Source: a bacterium
GTDB taxonomy: Bacteria; RBG-13-66-14
DNA: 32,879 bases
Direction: 5' to 3'
Assembly: GCA_035528375.1 (NCBI GenBank)
Contig: DATKYS010000036.1
Location: 1-32,879, forward strand
The notes beneath the pieces were generated by a model. The model searched no databases. It was given only the letters and a program-made list of their open reading frames with translations, and had not been told where the DNA came from. Of the stretch, positions 8,037-16,684 are shown piece by piece. A program made the position numbers and the translations under genes. Within the stretch, counting starts at the first letter, position 1. The number at the start of each line of letters is the position of its first letter.

Positions 8037-10267
8037 CCGTCCCCGTAGAGCTGTCGGTAGCGGTAGTAACTCCCCACCACCCGGATGATGTAGCGCCGCG
8101 TCTCGTCGAAGGGCTTGAGTAATAACCAAACATCGGGGGGCAGCGTCTCGAAAGACGCGACCCAGTGGCGCGCGTTGCCCGGTCCGGCGTTGTATCCGGC
8201 CAGCGCCAGGGCCAGGTTGCCGTGGAAGCGGTCGAGCATCTTCGACAGGTAGGCCGCCCCCAACAGAAGTGAGTCACCCGGGTCGCGCAGGTCGTAATTT
8301 TCCAATTTCAGCTCCGCGGCCAGCATCGCCGCGGTGGCCGGCATCTTCTGCATCAGGCCCACCGCCCCGGCGCCGGAGACGGCCCGCGGATCGAAGCGGC
8401 TCTCCTCGCGGGCCAGGGCCAACAGGAGCAGCGGGTCAACCCCAAAGGCCTCACCCGCCTTTTCGGCGTCCTCGAGGTACGTCAGCGGGTAGGCGAGGGA
8501 GAGGACCCACAGGCCCCCGGGCTCGTTACCGGCCAGGGCGCGGGAGGCGTACTCGATTTCGGGGCGGACGTCGTAATCGCCCACCTCGTAGCCGCGCCGG
8601 GCGCATGCCAGAGCCAGCCACGCGTCGGCCTCGGAATCGTCGCGGCGGTAACGGGCGAGGGCCCCGGCGTAGGCGTTGAAGAGGTCGTCGTCCGCCGCAC
8701 TCGCGAGCGCCATGAGCAGATTCAGCTCCTCGTCTCCGGGTCGGGAGTACAGGAGGTCGGTGAGGTCGCCGCGCGGGGCGAACCCTTCCGGTTCGGGCGC
8801 GAGCCACCACTCGGCGCCGCGGACGGGAAGCTCGTAGAAGGGGTAAGCCCAGTTGTAGGCCGGCGGCACCGAACCGCCTCCGGCCAGCTCCTCCATCCTC
8901 GGCCGCCAGTACTCCACATGGTGGCGGTAGTCGGGGTCGTCTCCGACCTGGGCGAAGGCCTCCGCCGCCGGGGCCCACTCCCCCTCATCCGCGCGGATGA
9001 CGGCCAGCCGCCATGCGGCGCGCGCCCGCTCCTTGCCGGTCAAACCCCCGGCCAGCGCGTCGGCATACAACCGGGCGGCCTCCCCGGGCGCGGTCGTACG
9101 CCGCAGGTTGGCCCGGTAGAAATCGGCCTTGGCCCGGGCGACATCCGCGTCCCGCTCGAGGTAGGTCCCGGCCAGTTCCGGCGGGACCGTCGTCCCGGTC
9201 ACGCGGGACCAGTGCTCCTCCGCCGCCTCGCGTCGGTCCCGCCCGAGCTCGGTCACCCCGGCGTAGAGGCGGGCCAGACCGGCATACGACGGGTCGTCGA
9301 ACAGTTCGGCGTACTGGGCCAGCGCCTGGCGCGGACGGCCGATGGCGTGCTCGTACTCACCCTTGAGGAGATAGACCGCCGGCGAGAGGGTGATCCCGTC
9401 AATCGCCCTCGCCGCGAACCCCGTATTCCCCACCTCCAGCGCCAGGGCCGCCAGGCGGGGCAGTTCTTCGAGGCAACGCTTCAGGTCGCCGAGGAAGGCG
9501 AAGGCCTCCTTCGGGGCGTAGATGGCCAGCTCCCAGGCCGTGTCGCGCGAATCCAGGGGCTGCCTGGCCTGGATGAGCCACACGGTCAGGTCTATCCAGG
9601 GCGGCGAAGCGATCTCCGCCTCGCCCCGCAGGCGCTCAAGCTCGTTGGCGAGCCCCCATCCGCCGCCGGCGTCGCGCACCGCGGCGAGGTATTGCGGTAA
9701 AATCAGTGGACGCAGCGCGGGAGTCGCGAAACGCCAGGCCTTCTCCAGGGCCGACCGGCGCAGTTCGGTCTCGTCGTAGCCGTCGAGCTCCCCGGCGCGC
9801 ACCAGGGCGGCGACGGAACCCAGGGCGCCCTCGCCGACCGATTCCAGCCTCGCCAGCCCCTCATCTGAAAAACCTTCCGCTAAAAGAGCGATGCCGTAGC
9901 CGAGCTCCAGGACGGGGTCCTCCCCCGTCGGGGGGACTCTATCCGGGATGAGGCGCACCTTGCCGGACACGGCCAGGCGGACCCGCTGCAACCGCGCCGG
10001 GGCGTAGTCCAGGCCGGCAAGGAACCCGTCGGCCAGGGACGGGTCCCCATCGAAGAGGGCCAACTGGGCCTCGGCGTACACGCGCTCGGGGGAATTCTCC
10101 GGTAAGTCCGCCACCGATTCACGCGCGCGCTCGGGCGAGCCGGCGGCGAGGTACTCCACCGGCCCCGGCGCCGGAAAAGGCTCGGCCAGACCCCGGAGCC
10201 CCTCGTGCGGGCCACAGGCCAGGCTAAGGGCGAGCGGGACGCCCGTCAAGAATTTTGACCATCTCAT
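8033..10267 (-). CDS. slt: Soluble-type lytic murein transglycosylase (SLT domain with helical repeat superhelix)
   Basis: The product is about 744 residues. It cleaves peptidoglycan glycan strands to 1,6-anhydromuramyl products in the periplasm. The C-terminal catalytic domain (about 590-740) has the LAREESRFD motif with the catalytic Glu, followed by SGAGAVGLMQ, LLLGAAYL and LALAGYNAGPG, all SLT family 1 hallmarks. The N-terminal about 550 residues are Ala/Arg/Leu-rich helices of TPR type, forming the doughnut seen in Slt70. The N-terminus is a signal with a possible lipoprotein cysteine (LALSLACG). The start could be ATG 10267 or GTG 10279. Either lies inside the end of the methyltransferase gene (overlap about 44-56 bases). 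It also overlaps the ABC gene by 4 bases, so the three genes form one operon. Confidence 0.92.
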   Translation of the reverse strand: MRWSKFLTGVPLALSLACGPHEGLRGLAEPFPAPGPVEYLAAGSPERARESVADLPENSPERVYAEAQLALFDGDPSLADGFLAGLDYAPARLQRVRLAVSGKVRLIPDRVPPTGEDPVLELGYGIALLAEGFSDEGLARLESVGEGALGSVAALVRAGELDGYDETELRRSALEKAWRFATPALRPLILPQYLAAVRDAGGGWGLANELERLRGEAEIASPPWIDLTVWLIQARQPLDSRDTAWELAIYAPKEAFAFLGDLKRCLEELPRLAALALEVGNTGFAARAIDGITLSPAVYLLKGEYEHAIGRPRQALAQYAELFDDPSYAGLARLYAGVTELGRDRREAAEEHWSRVTGTTVPPELAGTYLERDADVARAKADFYRANLRRTTAPGEAARLYADALAGGLTGKERARAAWRLAVIRADEGEWAPAAEAFAQVGDDPDYRHHVEYWRPRMEELAGGGSVPPAYNWAYPFYELPVRGAEWWLAPEPEGFAPRGDLTDLLYSRPGDEELNLLMALASAADDDLFNAYAGALARYRRDDSEADAWLALACARRGYEVGDYDVRPEIEYASRALAGNEPGGLWVLSLAYPLTYLEDAEKAGEAFGVDPLLLLALAREESRFDPRAVSGAGAVGLMQKMPATAAMLAAELKLENYDLRDPGDSLLLGAAYLSKMLDRFHGNLALALAGYNAGPGNARHWVASFETLPPDVWLLLKPFDETRRYIIRVVGSYYRYRQLYGDG

Positions 10268-10955
10268 CGGTGTACGCACCGTCGGCCCCGTGGGTGAAAA
10301 GGGGAGGAAGAACCTCGAGCTCGACCCCGCCTCCCTTCGTCGCTTCGAGGAGGACCAGCCGCGCCGGTCGGTCCGGACCGGGGTGGACCAGGCGCATCCG
10401 CTTGGGTTCCAGCAGCCTCGACCGGAGATCCGCCACGAGCTCGGCCAGCCGCCGGGCCGAGTAAATCAGGGTGAGCGTGCCGCCGTCGGCGAGGAGCAGC
10501 CGCGCCGCGTCGAGGAAGTCGCCCAGCCCGCCGAAAACCTCCCGCCTCGCGGCGTCCCGGGTCGCATCCGGGCTCCGTCGGCCGTCGGAGCGGGCGCGGT
10601 AGGGCGGGTTTGCGATGACGCGATCGAAGCGGCCGGGTTCGCCGAGCTCCTCACGGCGGCGCAGGTCGCCGGTTTGAACCGCGAGTGGAAAACCACCCGT
10701 CCGCGCGTTCAGCTCTGCGAGCACGGCCAGGTCGCGCTGGATTTCAATCCCCCAGGCCGCGGGGCATTTTGCCAGGTACAGGGCGGCCAGGGACGCCGCC
10801 CCGTTACCCAGTCCCAGTTCGGCGACAGGTCCGTCGCCGGGGGCGAGGAAATCCGCCAACAGAACGGCGTCCACGCCGGTCCGCGGACCGGCGCTCGGCT
10901 GGATGAGGGTCAGGCCGCCGTGGAAAAGGGTGTATGTCTCGACGGAGTCCGTCAT
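10224..10955 (-). CDS. N6-adenine methyltransferase of the TrmN6/YfiC type
   Basis: The product is 243 residues. It has an N-terminal FHGGLTLIQPSAGPRTGVDAVLLADFL segment typical of the YfiC/TrmN6 family, a SAM-binding region with ELGLGNGAASLAAL, and the amino-methyltransferase motif NPPY (about 116-119) preceded by DRVIA. Known members methylate A37 of tRNA1(Val) in the cytoplasm; related enzymes act on ribosomal protein glutamine, so the substrate is inferred. It is the first gene of a three-gene minus-strand operon with a good promoter at 10992-11020. The ribosome site is weak but the start is fixed by family alignment. Confidence 0.85.
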   Translation of the reverse strand: MTDSVETYTLFHGGLTLIQPSAGPRTGVDAVLLADFLAPGDGPVAELGLGNGAASLAALYLAKCPAAWGIEIQRDLAVLAELNARTGGFPLAVQTGDLRRREELGEPGRFDRVIANPPYRARSDGRRSPDATRDAARREVFGGLGDFLDAARLLLADGGTLTLIYSARRLAELVADLRSRLLEPKRMRLVHPGPDRPARLVLLEATKGGGVELEVLPPLFTHGADGAYTDEMVKILDGRPARP

Positions 10956-10991
10956 CCCCCGGCCCCGAAGCGCAAAACGGTTCCGGGTTGG

Positions 10992-11020
10992 ATTGTAGCA
11001 ACGCGACCCCCGCCCGGCAA
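10992..11020 (-). promoter_or_regulatory. Promoter of the methyltransferase-slt-ABC operon
   Basis: On the minus strand TTGCCG (11015-11020), a 17-base spacer and TACAAT (10992-10997) lie 36 bases upstream of the methyltransferase start. Confidence 0.65.
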
Positions 11021-11034
11021 GGCCGGTGAACCCT

Positions 11035-11064
11035 TTGACGGCGAAGACGCCGCTGTGCTAAGCT
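11035..11064 (+). promoter_or_regulatory. Promoter of the plus-strand run beginning at 11106
   Basis: TTGACG (11035-11040), an 18-base spacer and TAAGCT (11059-11064), with TG shortly before the -10, resemble a moderately good extended promoter. It lies back to back with the promoter of the operon on the other strand. Confidence 0.5.
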
Positions 11065-11105
11065 CACTCCGCTTCGAGTAAACTCATAAAACTCTTCGGA
11101 GGATG

Positions 11106-11675
11106 ATGAGCGACGGAACGATCGAGCTGACGACCCCGCTGACCGAGAAAACGGTCCGCGGCCTGCGGGCCGGTGACCGGGTCCGTCTCTCCGGAATCGT
11201 CTACACCGGCCGGGACGCCGCCCACGCCCGTCTGGTCGAGCTTCTGGAAAAGGGAGGGGAGCTGCCGTTCCCGCCCGAGGGGGCCGTCATCTACTACGTG
11301 GGGCCCGCGCCGGCCAAACCGCCGCGCCCCATCGGCTCCGCCGGCCCGACAACATCCTACAGGATGGATTCCTACACCCCGCCGCTGCTGAAGGTCGGGG
11401 TGCGGGGGATGATCGGCAAGGGGCTGCGCGGGGATAACGTCGTCGAGGCGATGAAGAAGCACGGCGCCGTGTACTTCGCCGCCATCGGCGGGGCCGCCGC
11501 GCTCATCTCCAAGTCCATCCTCTCCGCCGAGGTCATCGCCTACGAAGACCTCGGCCCCGAGGCCATCCGCCGCCTCGAGGTCCGGGACTTCCCCCTGGTC
11601 GTAGCCCAGGACTCCCACGGGCGCAGCGCCTACGAGGACGGTAAACGGGAGTACCGCTCCATCGAGTCGGCCTGA
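11106..11675 (+). CDS. Class I fumarate hydratase / tartrate dehydratase beta-type subunit (C-terminal domain)
   Basis: The product is 189 residues. It contains the family's GDRVRLSGIVYTGRDAAHARL segment near the N-terminus, YYVGPAPA, the GPTTSYRMDSYTP segment, KVGVRGMIGKG, and the FAAIGGAAAL / ESAEV-like end of the domain. In two-subunit class I fumarases this beta chain pairs with an iron-sulfur alpha chain to interconvert fumarate and malate. No alpha-subunit gene is adjacent on either side, so it needs a partner encoded elsewhere. GGAGG at 11098-11102 abuts two ATG codons; I prefer the second (11106), with 11103 as the alternative. It is the first gene of the plus-strand run. Confidence 0.88.
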   Translation: MSDGTIELTTPLTEKTVRGLRAGDRVRLSGIVYTGRDAAHARLVELLEKGGELPFPPEGAVIYYVGPAPAKPPRPIGSAGPTTSYRMDSYTPPLLKVGVRGMIGKGLRGDNVVEAMKKHGAVYFAAIGGAAALISKSILSAEVIAYEDLGPEAIRRLEVRDFPLVVAQDSHGRSAYEDGKREYRSIESA

Positions 11676-11702
11676 GCCCCCGACCCCCGAACGCACCCGA
11701 CC

Positions 11703-11724
11703 CGGGACCCGGCGACGGGTCCCG
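11703..11724 (+). other. Strong hairpin without T run in the 11676-11754 spacer
   Basis: An 8-bp perfect stem CGGGACCC/GGGTCCCG with a 6-base loop lies 20 bases before the ymdB ribosome site. With no T run it is not a standard terminator. It may be an RNA-processing or stability element, or simply a GC-rich palindrome. Confidence 0.35.
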
Positions 11725-11754
11725 CGATCGTACCGCACCCCGCGGAGGAATCCC

Positions 11755-12552
11755 TTGGCCCGCTTCCTGTTCCTCGGCGACGTCATGGGCCGGCCGGGAC
11801 GACGGGCGTTGAGAACGCACCTGCCGGAAATCCTCGCCGAATATGCCCCCGACCTCATCATCGCCAACGTTGAGAACGCCGCCGGCGGGGCCGGCATCAG
11901 CCGAAAACCCCTGAACGAGCTCAAGGGGCTGGGGATAGACGTCTTCACCTCGGGCAACCACATCTGGGACAACCGCGAGGCCTACCCGCTCCTGGAGACC
12001 GAACCGTTCCTCCTGCGACCAGCCAACTACCCGCCGGGGGTGCCGGGGAGGGGCGTCGCGGTGCGCGTGCCGGCGGACGGACGCGCCGGAATCGGCGTCA
12101 TCAACCTCCAGGGGCGCGTGTTCATGCGCGAGATTGACTGCCCCTTCCGCACGGCCGACAGGGAGATCGAAGCCCTGAACGATTCCGGCGTGAACGCCAT
12201 CCTCGTGGACTTCCACGCCGAGGCCACCAGCGAGAAGGAAGCGCTGGGGCGGTATCTCGACGGTCGCGTGACCGCCGTCATCGGCACCCACACCCACGTC
12301 CAGACCGCCGACGGGCGCGTCCTCCCCGGCGGGACCGCCTACCTCTCCGACGCCGGGATGTGCGGCCCCACCGGAGGCGTCATCGGGGTGAAGACCGAGA
12401 GCGTGATGGGCCGTTTTTTGAACGCCCTCCCCTTCCGCGCCGAGCCGGCCGAGGGACCGGTCGCCCTCCGGGGCTGCGTGGTGGATTTCGATGAAAAAAC
12501 CGGGCGCGCCCTCGCCATCGAAACCGTCAACCGCGAGGACGACGATGGGTAG
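11755..12552 (+). CDS. ymdB: YmdB-family metallophosphoesterase (TIGR00282 type)
   Basis: The product is 265 residues, the usual family length. It has metal-binding motifs in order: GDVMGRPGR near residue 8, ANVENAAGG near 38-46, SGNHIWD near 65-71, and GTHTHVQTAD near 180-190. In Bacillus YmdB is a cyclic-nucleotide / 2',3'-cyclic phosphodiesterase that affects multicellular development; here a cytoplasmic phosphodiesterase role is inferred. The start is a TTG codon at 11755, chosen because GGAGGA lies 5 bases upstream and the protein then begins exactly as the family does (MARFLFLGD). The stop overlaps the next gene by 8 bases, implying translational coupling. Confidence 0.92.
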   Translation: MARFLFLGDVMGRPGRRALRTHLPEILAEYAPDLIIANVENAAGGAGISRKPLNELKGLGIDVFTSGNHIWDNREAYPLLETEPFLLRPANYPPGVPGRGVAVRVPADGRAGIGVINLQGRVFMREIDCPFRTADREIEALNDSGVNAILVDFHAEATSEKEALGRYLDGRVTAVIGTHTHVQTADGRVLPGGTAYLSDAGMCGPTGGVIGVKTESVMGRFLNALPFRAEPAEGPVALRGCVVDFDEKTGRALAIETVNREDDDG

Positions 12553-13897
12553 GCGGATTCTGGTCGTGGGGGGGAACGCCGCGGGGCTCTCCGCCGCCGC
12601 CCGGGCCAAGCGCGAGGATCCCCGCGCCGAGGTCACGGTCCTCGAGGCCACCGAAACCCCCAGCGTCTCCAACTGCAACTTTTCCTACGTCCTCTCGGGC
12701 CGGGTCGAAAAACTCACCCGGGTGCTGTCGCATCCGCCAAAATATTTTACCGAGCGCGGGGTTGACCTGCGCACCGGCGTGACCGTAACGGAAATTGACC
12801 CGATCCGGCGCCGGGTGGGAACGGAATCGGCGGGCGGCGCCGGCGAGGAGGCCTACGACAAGCTGGTTTACTGCGCCGGTTCCCGCGCCCGAAGGCTGGA
12901 CGTGCCGGGGAGGACCGGCAAGGGCGTCACGGCGCTCCACTCCTACGCCGACATGGAAAAGCTCGTCGGCGGGCTGGAGGGGAAAAGCGGGGTGGCGGTC
13001 ATCGGCGGCGGTTTTGGCGGAATGTCGGTGGCCGCGGCCCTGGCGGAGAAGAGAAATGTCGCCCTGATTTTCGTCGAGGATTCACCCGTCCCGGGCCTGA
13101 ACGGGGAGCTGTCGGAGGTCGTCAGGACCCACCTGGAGGGCCGGGGCGTCCGTCTGCTGCCCGGGAATCGGGTTCAGGGGTATCTGCGCGACGGCGCCGG
13201 AAGGCTGGCCGGGGTGGAGACCGACGGGGAAATCGTCAACTGTGAGTACGCCGTCGAGCTCCTGGGCGTAATTCCCAACGTGGAGCCGCTCGGCGGGAGG
13301 CTGGAGCTCGACGCGGCCGGTGGAGCGGTGAAGGTGGACGGCCGACAGTGCACCTCCGATGACGGCGTCTTCGCCGCGGGGGACTGCGCCACGGTGCGCC
13401 ACGCCCTCCTGCCGGGGCACCGCTACATCCCCAACGGCGCGCTGGCCAACCGGTGCGGCCGGACGGCCGGGTGCAACGCCGCGGGCGGTTTTTCGAAAAG
13501 CGCCCCCGCCCTGGGCACCCGCGCCACCGAGCTCTACGGCCTGGAGCTGGCCCAGACGGGGCTGTCACTTGCCGAGGCGAGGGACGCGGGTTACCACGCC
13601 GTCGAGACCGTCGTCCAGACGCCGCTCCACGCCACCTTCCACCTCCCCCGGGCCCTTATAGCCTGCTCCGCCGTGGCCGAGCGGGGAACGGGACGGATTC
13701 TCGGCGTGCGCCTGGCCGGCCCTTACGGGGCGAATTTACGGATAAACGCCGCCGCCACCGTCATCGCCGCCGGGATGGACGCCGAGAACGCCTGCGGTCT
13801 GGACTACGCCTACCACCCCCACTCGTCGCCGGTCTGGGATCCGCTCCTGGTGCTCTTCCGCCAGACGGTCAAGACGCTGAGCGGCCGTGAGGAGTAG
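12545..13897 (+). CDS. FAD-dependent CoA-disulfide reductase / NADH oxidase-like oxidoreductase
   Basis: The product is 450 residues. It has an N-terminal FAD-binding stretch ILVVGGNAAGLSAAARAKR, then SNCNFSYVLSG with the single redox cysteine C44 in the position used by CoA-disulfide reductase, NADH oxidase and NADH peroxidase. A second dinucleotide-binding motif GVAVIGGGFGGMSVA (about 150-165) and the FAD-contacting GVFAAGDCA (about 277-285) follow, then the C-terminal dimerisation domain. The usual proline-rich CALPYY segment after the cysteine is different here, so specificity (CoA disulfide, polysulfide or O2) is not clear. ATG 12545 starts inside the end of ymdB. It lies 1 base before the next gene's start and is co-transcribed with it. 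Confidence 0.88.
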   Translation: MGRRILVVGGNAAGLSAAARAKREDPRAEVTVLEATETPSVSNCNFSYVLSGRVEKLTRVLSHPPKYFTERGVDLRTGVTVTEIDPIRRRVGTESAGGAGEEAYDKLVYCAGSRARRLDVPGRTGKGVTALHSYADMEKLVGGLEGKSGVAVIGGGFGGMSVAAALAEKRNVALIFVEDSPVPGLNGELSEVVRTHLEGRGVRLLPGNRVQGYLRDGAGRLAGVETDGEIVNCEYAVELLGVIPNVEPLGGRLELDAAGGAVKVDGRQCTSDDGVFAAGDCATVRHALLPGHRYIPNGALANRCGRTAGCNAAGGFSKSAPALGTRATELYGLELAQTGLSLAEARDAGYHAVETVVQTPLHATFHLPRALIACSAVAERGTGRILGVRLAGPYGANLRINAAATVIAAGMDAENACGLDYAYHPHSSPVWDPLLVLFRQTVKTLSGREE

Positions 13898-13898
13898 C

Positions 13899-14792
13899 AT
13901 GAAGCGTCACGTCGAGTTCATCTTCCCGACCCTCCTCGCCGTCCTCGCCGGTTGTGAACGGGGCGGGCCCGAACCCGCTCCGGAAAGCGGAATCACCGTC
14001 ACCGACGACGCCGGGCGGATCGTGTCCCTGGAACGGATTCCCGAGCGCGTGGTGTCCACCGCCCCCGACGCCTCGGAGACCGTTTTCGCCCTCGCCCCGC
14101 AAAAACAAGTCGGCCGCAGCGCCTACTGCGACTTCCCCCCGGAAATCGCCGGGCTGCCCGTCGTCGGCGACTTCTCCAACCCCGACGCCGAGCGCATCGC
14201 CGCCCTGGCGCCCGACCTGGTGCTGGTGACCGGCATGGAGCAGGCCCCGCTCCTGGCGAAGCTCGAGTTTCTCGGGATACCGGCCTACGTTTACTTCCCC
14301 GGCTCGGTGGAGGGGCTCGAGCGCGATTTTTCCGAATTGGGCCGGCTCCTGGGCAATACGGCGGGGGGTGAGAGGCTGGCCGCGGAGCTGCGGGAAGCCG
14401 TCGCGGAAATTTCCCATAAGTCCGCCGGCCAGGACCGGCCGAGGGTGTACATCGAGATAAACGACGACCCGCCCATGGCCGCCTGTGCCGGGAGCCTCGT
14501 CGGCGACCTGGTGGAAACCGCCGGGGGGGTGAACGTTTTCGGCTACCTGCCCCGCCCCTTCCACAACGTGACGCCGGAGCAGGTTCTCGAGGCCGACCCC
14601 GACGTGGTGTTCCTCTGCGACGGCCTGACCGCGCCGGAGACGGCCGCCAGCCGAACCGGTTGGGCACACCTGGGCGCGGTGGCCTCGGGCCGGGTCCACG
14701 CCCTCGACCCCGGCCTCGTCACCCGGGCCGGGCCCCGGACCGTCCAGGCCCTGAAGCTCATCGCCGACCTCCTCCACCCGGGGGGCGGGTGA
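13899..14792 (+). CDS. Periplasmic binding lipoprotein of the BtuF/FhuD (cobalamin or Fe-chelate) family
   Basis: The product is 297 residues. The start ATG 13899 has GTGAGGAG just upstream. A signal peptide ends in the classic lipobox LAGC (residue 20 region), so the protein should be anchored to the membrane. The mature part shows ITVTDDAGRIVSLERIPERVVSTAPDASETVFAL, followed by AALAPDLVLV, the long backbone helix, and C-terminal PDVVFLCDG, typical of class III binding proteins for cobalamin, haem or siderophores. No permease or ATPase gene adjoins it, so the rest of the transporter must be elsewhere. It is placed between the CoA-disulfide-reductase-like gene and comF with near-zero spacing. 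Confidence 0.88.
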   Translation: MKRHVEFIFPTLLAVLAGCERGGPEPAPESGITVTDDAGRIVSLERIPERVVSTAPDASETVFALAPQKQVGRSAYCDFPPEIAGLPVVGDFSNPDAERIAALAPDLVLVTGMEQAPLLAKLEFLGIPAYVYFPGSVEGLERDFSELGRLLGNTAGGERLAAELREAVAEISHKSAGQDRPRVYIEINDDPPMAACAGSLVGDLVETAGGVNVFGYLPRPFHNVTPEQVLEADPDVVFLCDGLTAPETAASRTGWAHLGAVASGRVHALDPGLVTRAGPRTVQALKLIADLLHPGGG

Positions 14793-15541
14793 TGCTCACC
14801 CGGGCGCTCGAGCTGGGCCGCAGAACGGTGGACGGGCTGCTCCGCCTCCTCTACCCGCCGGGCTGCCACGTCTGCGGCGAACGGCTGCCCGAGGAGCTGA
14901 AAATCGGGCTCTGCCCGGCCTGCTGGCGCAGCGTGGAGCTGATAAAGCACCCCTGGTGCGGCGCCTGCGGGCGACCGATAACGCAAAGGGAAATCAGCGA
15001 CCCCCGTGGGGAGAACCTGTGCCTCGACTGCCGCGTCGCCCCCTTCCCGGTGACCCTGCGCGGAACGGCCCTGTACACCGAACCGCTGATCCAACTGCTG
15101 TACGAGTTCAAGTACGATTTCTGGCCCTCGCTGGCCGACCAGCTCGGTGATCTCTTCGTCGAGCGGGCGGGCGCCCTCTTCGGCCCCTGGCGACCCGAGC
15201 TGGTCGTCCCGGTGCCGCTCCACGTGAAAAGACTGCGCTGGCGCGGATTCAACCAGAGCCGCCTCCTGGCGAAACGTGTCGCCGACCATTGGGACGTTCC
15301 CCTGTCGGAGCCCCTAGCCAGGGTGCGCAACACGATACCCCAGGTCGAGCTTCCCGCGGAGGCGAGGATGACCAACGTCGCCGGGGCCTTCGCCGTGAGG
15401 GATGCCGGGATAGTGGATGGTAAGCGAATCTGCCTGGTGGACGACGTCTCCACCACCGGCAGCACCATACTGGAGTGCGGGAAGGTGCTGCGCGAGGCCG
15501 GCGCGACCGAGGTCCGCGCCTACGTCCTGGCGCGTCCATAG
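14792..15541 (+). CDS. comF: ComF-family phosphoribosyltransferase-like protein
   Basis: The product is 249 residues. The start ATG overlaps the previous stop by one base (TGATG). The N-terminus carries four CxxC pairs (CHVC, CPAC, CGAC, CLDC within residues 25-85), forming zinc-binding sites. The phosphoribosyltransferase-like domain has VPVPLHVKRLRWRGFNQS, the family hallmark, and ends with the PRPP loop VDDVSTTGST near residue 216-225. ComF is needed for the inner-membrane step of DNA uptake in competent bacteria and links to PriA; in organisms without competence it is still widespread, so the role here is inferred from family only. No other com genes are visible. Confidence 0.93.
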   Translation: MLTRALELGRRTVDGLLRLLYPPGCHVCGERLPEELKIGLCPACWRSVELIKHPWCGACGRPITQREISDPRGENLCLDCRVAPFPVTLRGTALYTEPLIQLLYEFKYDFWPSLADQLGDLFVERAGALFGPWRPELVVPVPLHVKRLRWRGFNQSRLLAKRVADHWDVPLSEPLARVRNTIPQVELPAEARMTNVAGAFAVRDAGIVDGKRICLVDDVSTTGSTILECGKVLREAGATEVRAYVLARP

Positions 15542-15570
15542 GTCGGAGTATCTGCGGCCGAAGGCAAAAC

Positions 15571-16659
15571 ATGGCGGTACCGGACCTGCCCCTCAAGACC
15601 GCGGACTGGCTTTTGAAAGGCCCGGCGTTCGTCCGCCACCGCACGCTCATGGACCTGCTCAAGGGCGTCGTGGAAGTGGACGACGAGGACAGTCTTCGGC
15701 GGGATACGCTGGCCGACCCGCTGGTCGCGCGCCTGGTCGCGGAGGTCAACGACTGGGAGAACCAGCCGCCGCTCAAGCGGCACAACGACGCCGCCCATCC
15801 GCTGCACAAGCTGGTCTTCCTCGCCGGGTTGGGAGTCGGACGCGAGGCGCTGGCCCCGGCGGTGAAGTCCATCCTGGCCCACCAGTCCCCCGAGGGCCCG
15901 TTTCAGATAAAGACCGTCCTGTCGAAGGCCTACGGCGGAGACGACGCGGAACACTGGACCTGGTTCGGCTGCGACGCCCCGCTCACCAGCTACGCCCTGG
16001 TCGAGCTGGGGTTGGGCGACGACGAGCGGGTCAGACGCTCCATCGGGTACATCAATGGTAAAATCGAGGAACACGGCGTCCCCTGCCACGCCGACGCGAC
16101 CTTCAACCCGAAGTTCCGTGGTCCGGGCCGCAGGGACGACCCCTGCCCCTACGTCGGCCTGGTCACCCTCCGGCTGTTTTCGGAAATTCCCGAGCTCGCC
16201 GAGAGCGCCGGGGCCGACCGCCTGGTCGAGATGCTCCTCGGACACTGGGCCGAGCGGAAGACCGGCAGGAAATACTACCTCTTCGGCATCGGCACCGACT
16301 TCACCAAACTCAAGGCCCCGCGCATCTGGTACGACATCCTGCACTACGCCGACATCCTGAGCCGCTTCTCCCGGGCCCGCTACGACGAGCGGTTCGGCGA
16401 GGTCATCGAAATACTGCGGTCCAAGGCCGACGCCCTGGGGCGCTTCACCCCGGAATCGGTCTGGCTCAACTGGAACCCCGACGGCAAAACTTCCAAGCCG
16501 CCGAAGGAGGGCGAGGTGTTCTTCGCGGGGCACCCGGTGGGCGACGATTTCCCCAACTGGTCGGGCTGGGAATTCTGCCAGAAGCGGGAACCCTCTCGCT
16601 GGCTGACCTGCCTGGCCTGGAGTATCATGGGGAGGGCGCACCTCCCGATCAACCGCTGA
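15571..16659 (+). CDS. Alpha-toroid (prenyltransferase/squalene-cyclase-like) protein of unknown function
   Basis: The product is 362 residues starting at MAVPDLPLK (ATG 15571; ribosome site weak; an open frame reaches back into comF). It consists of helices with recurring short motifs such as SPEGPFQ, DAPLTSYALVELGL and DPCPYVGLVTLRLF, a pattern seen in (alpha/alpha)6 toroid proteins related to squalene cyclase and prenyltransferase repeats. The C-terminus WSGWEFCQKREPSRWLTCLAW recurs in bacterial proteins of this kind, usually annotated as hypothetical. The catalytic DCTA or DXDD motifs of true terpene cyclases are not apparent. It is not a membrane protein. It sits between comF and mrfA with 25-29 base gaps. 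Confidence 0.75.
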   Translation: MAVPDLPLKTADWLLKGPAFVRHRTLMDLLKGVVEVDDEDSLRRDTLADPLVARLVAEVNDWENQPPLKRHNDAAHPLHKLVFLAGLGVGREALAPAVKSILAHQSPEGPFQIKTVLSKAYGGDDAEHWTWFGCDAPLTSYALVELGLGDDERVRRSIGYINGKIEEHGVPCHADATFNPKFRGPGRRDDPCPYVGLVTLRLFSEIPELAESAGADRLVEMLLGHWAERKTGRKYYLFGIGTDFTKLKAPRIWYDILHYADILSRFSRARYDERFGEVIEILRSKADALGRFTPESVWLNWNPDGKTSKPPKEGEVFFAGHPVGDDFPNWSGWEFCQKREPSRWLTCLAWSIMGRAHLPINR

Positions 16660-16684
16660 CCTATTTTTCCCGAACGGGACGACG

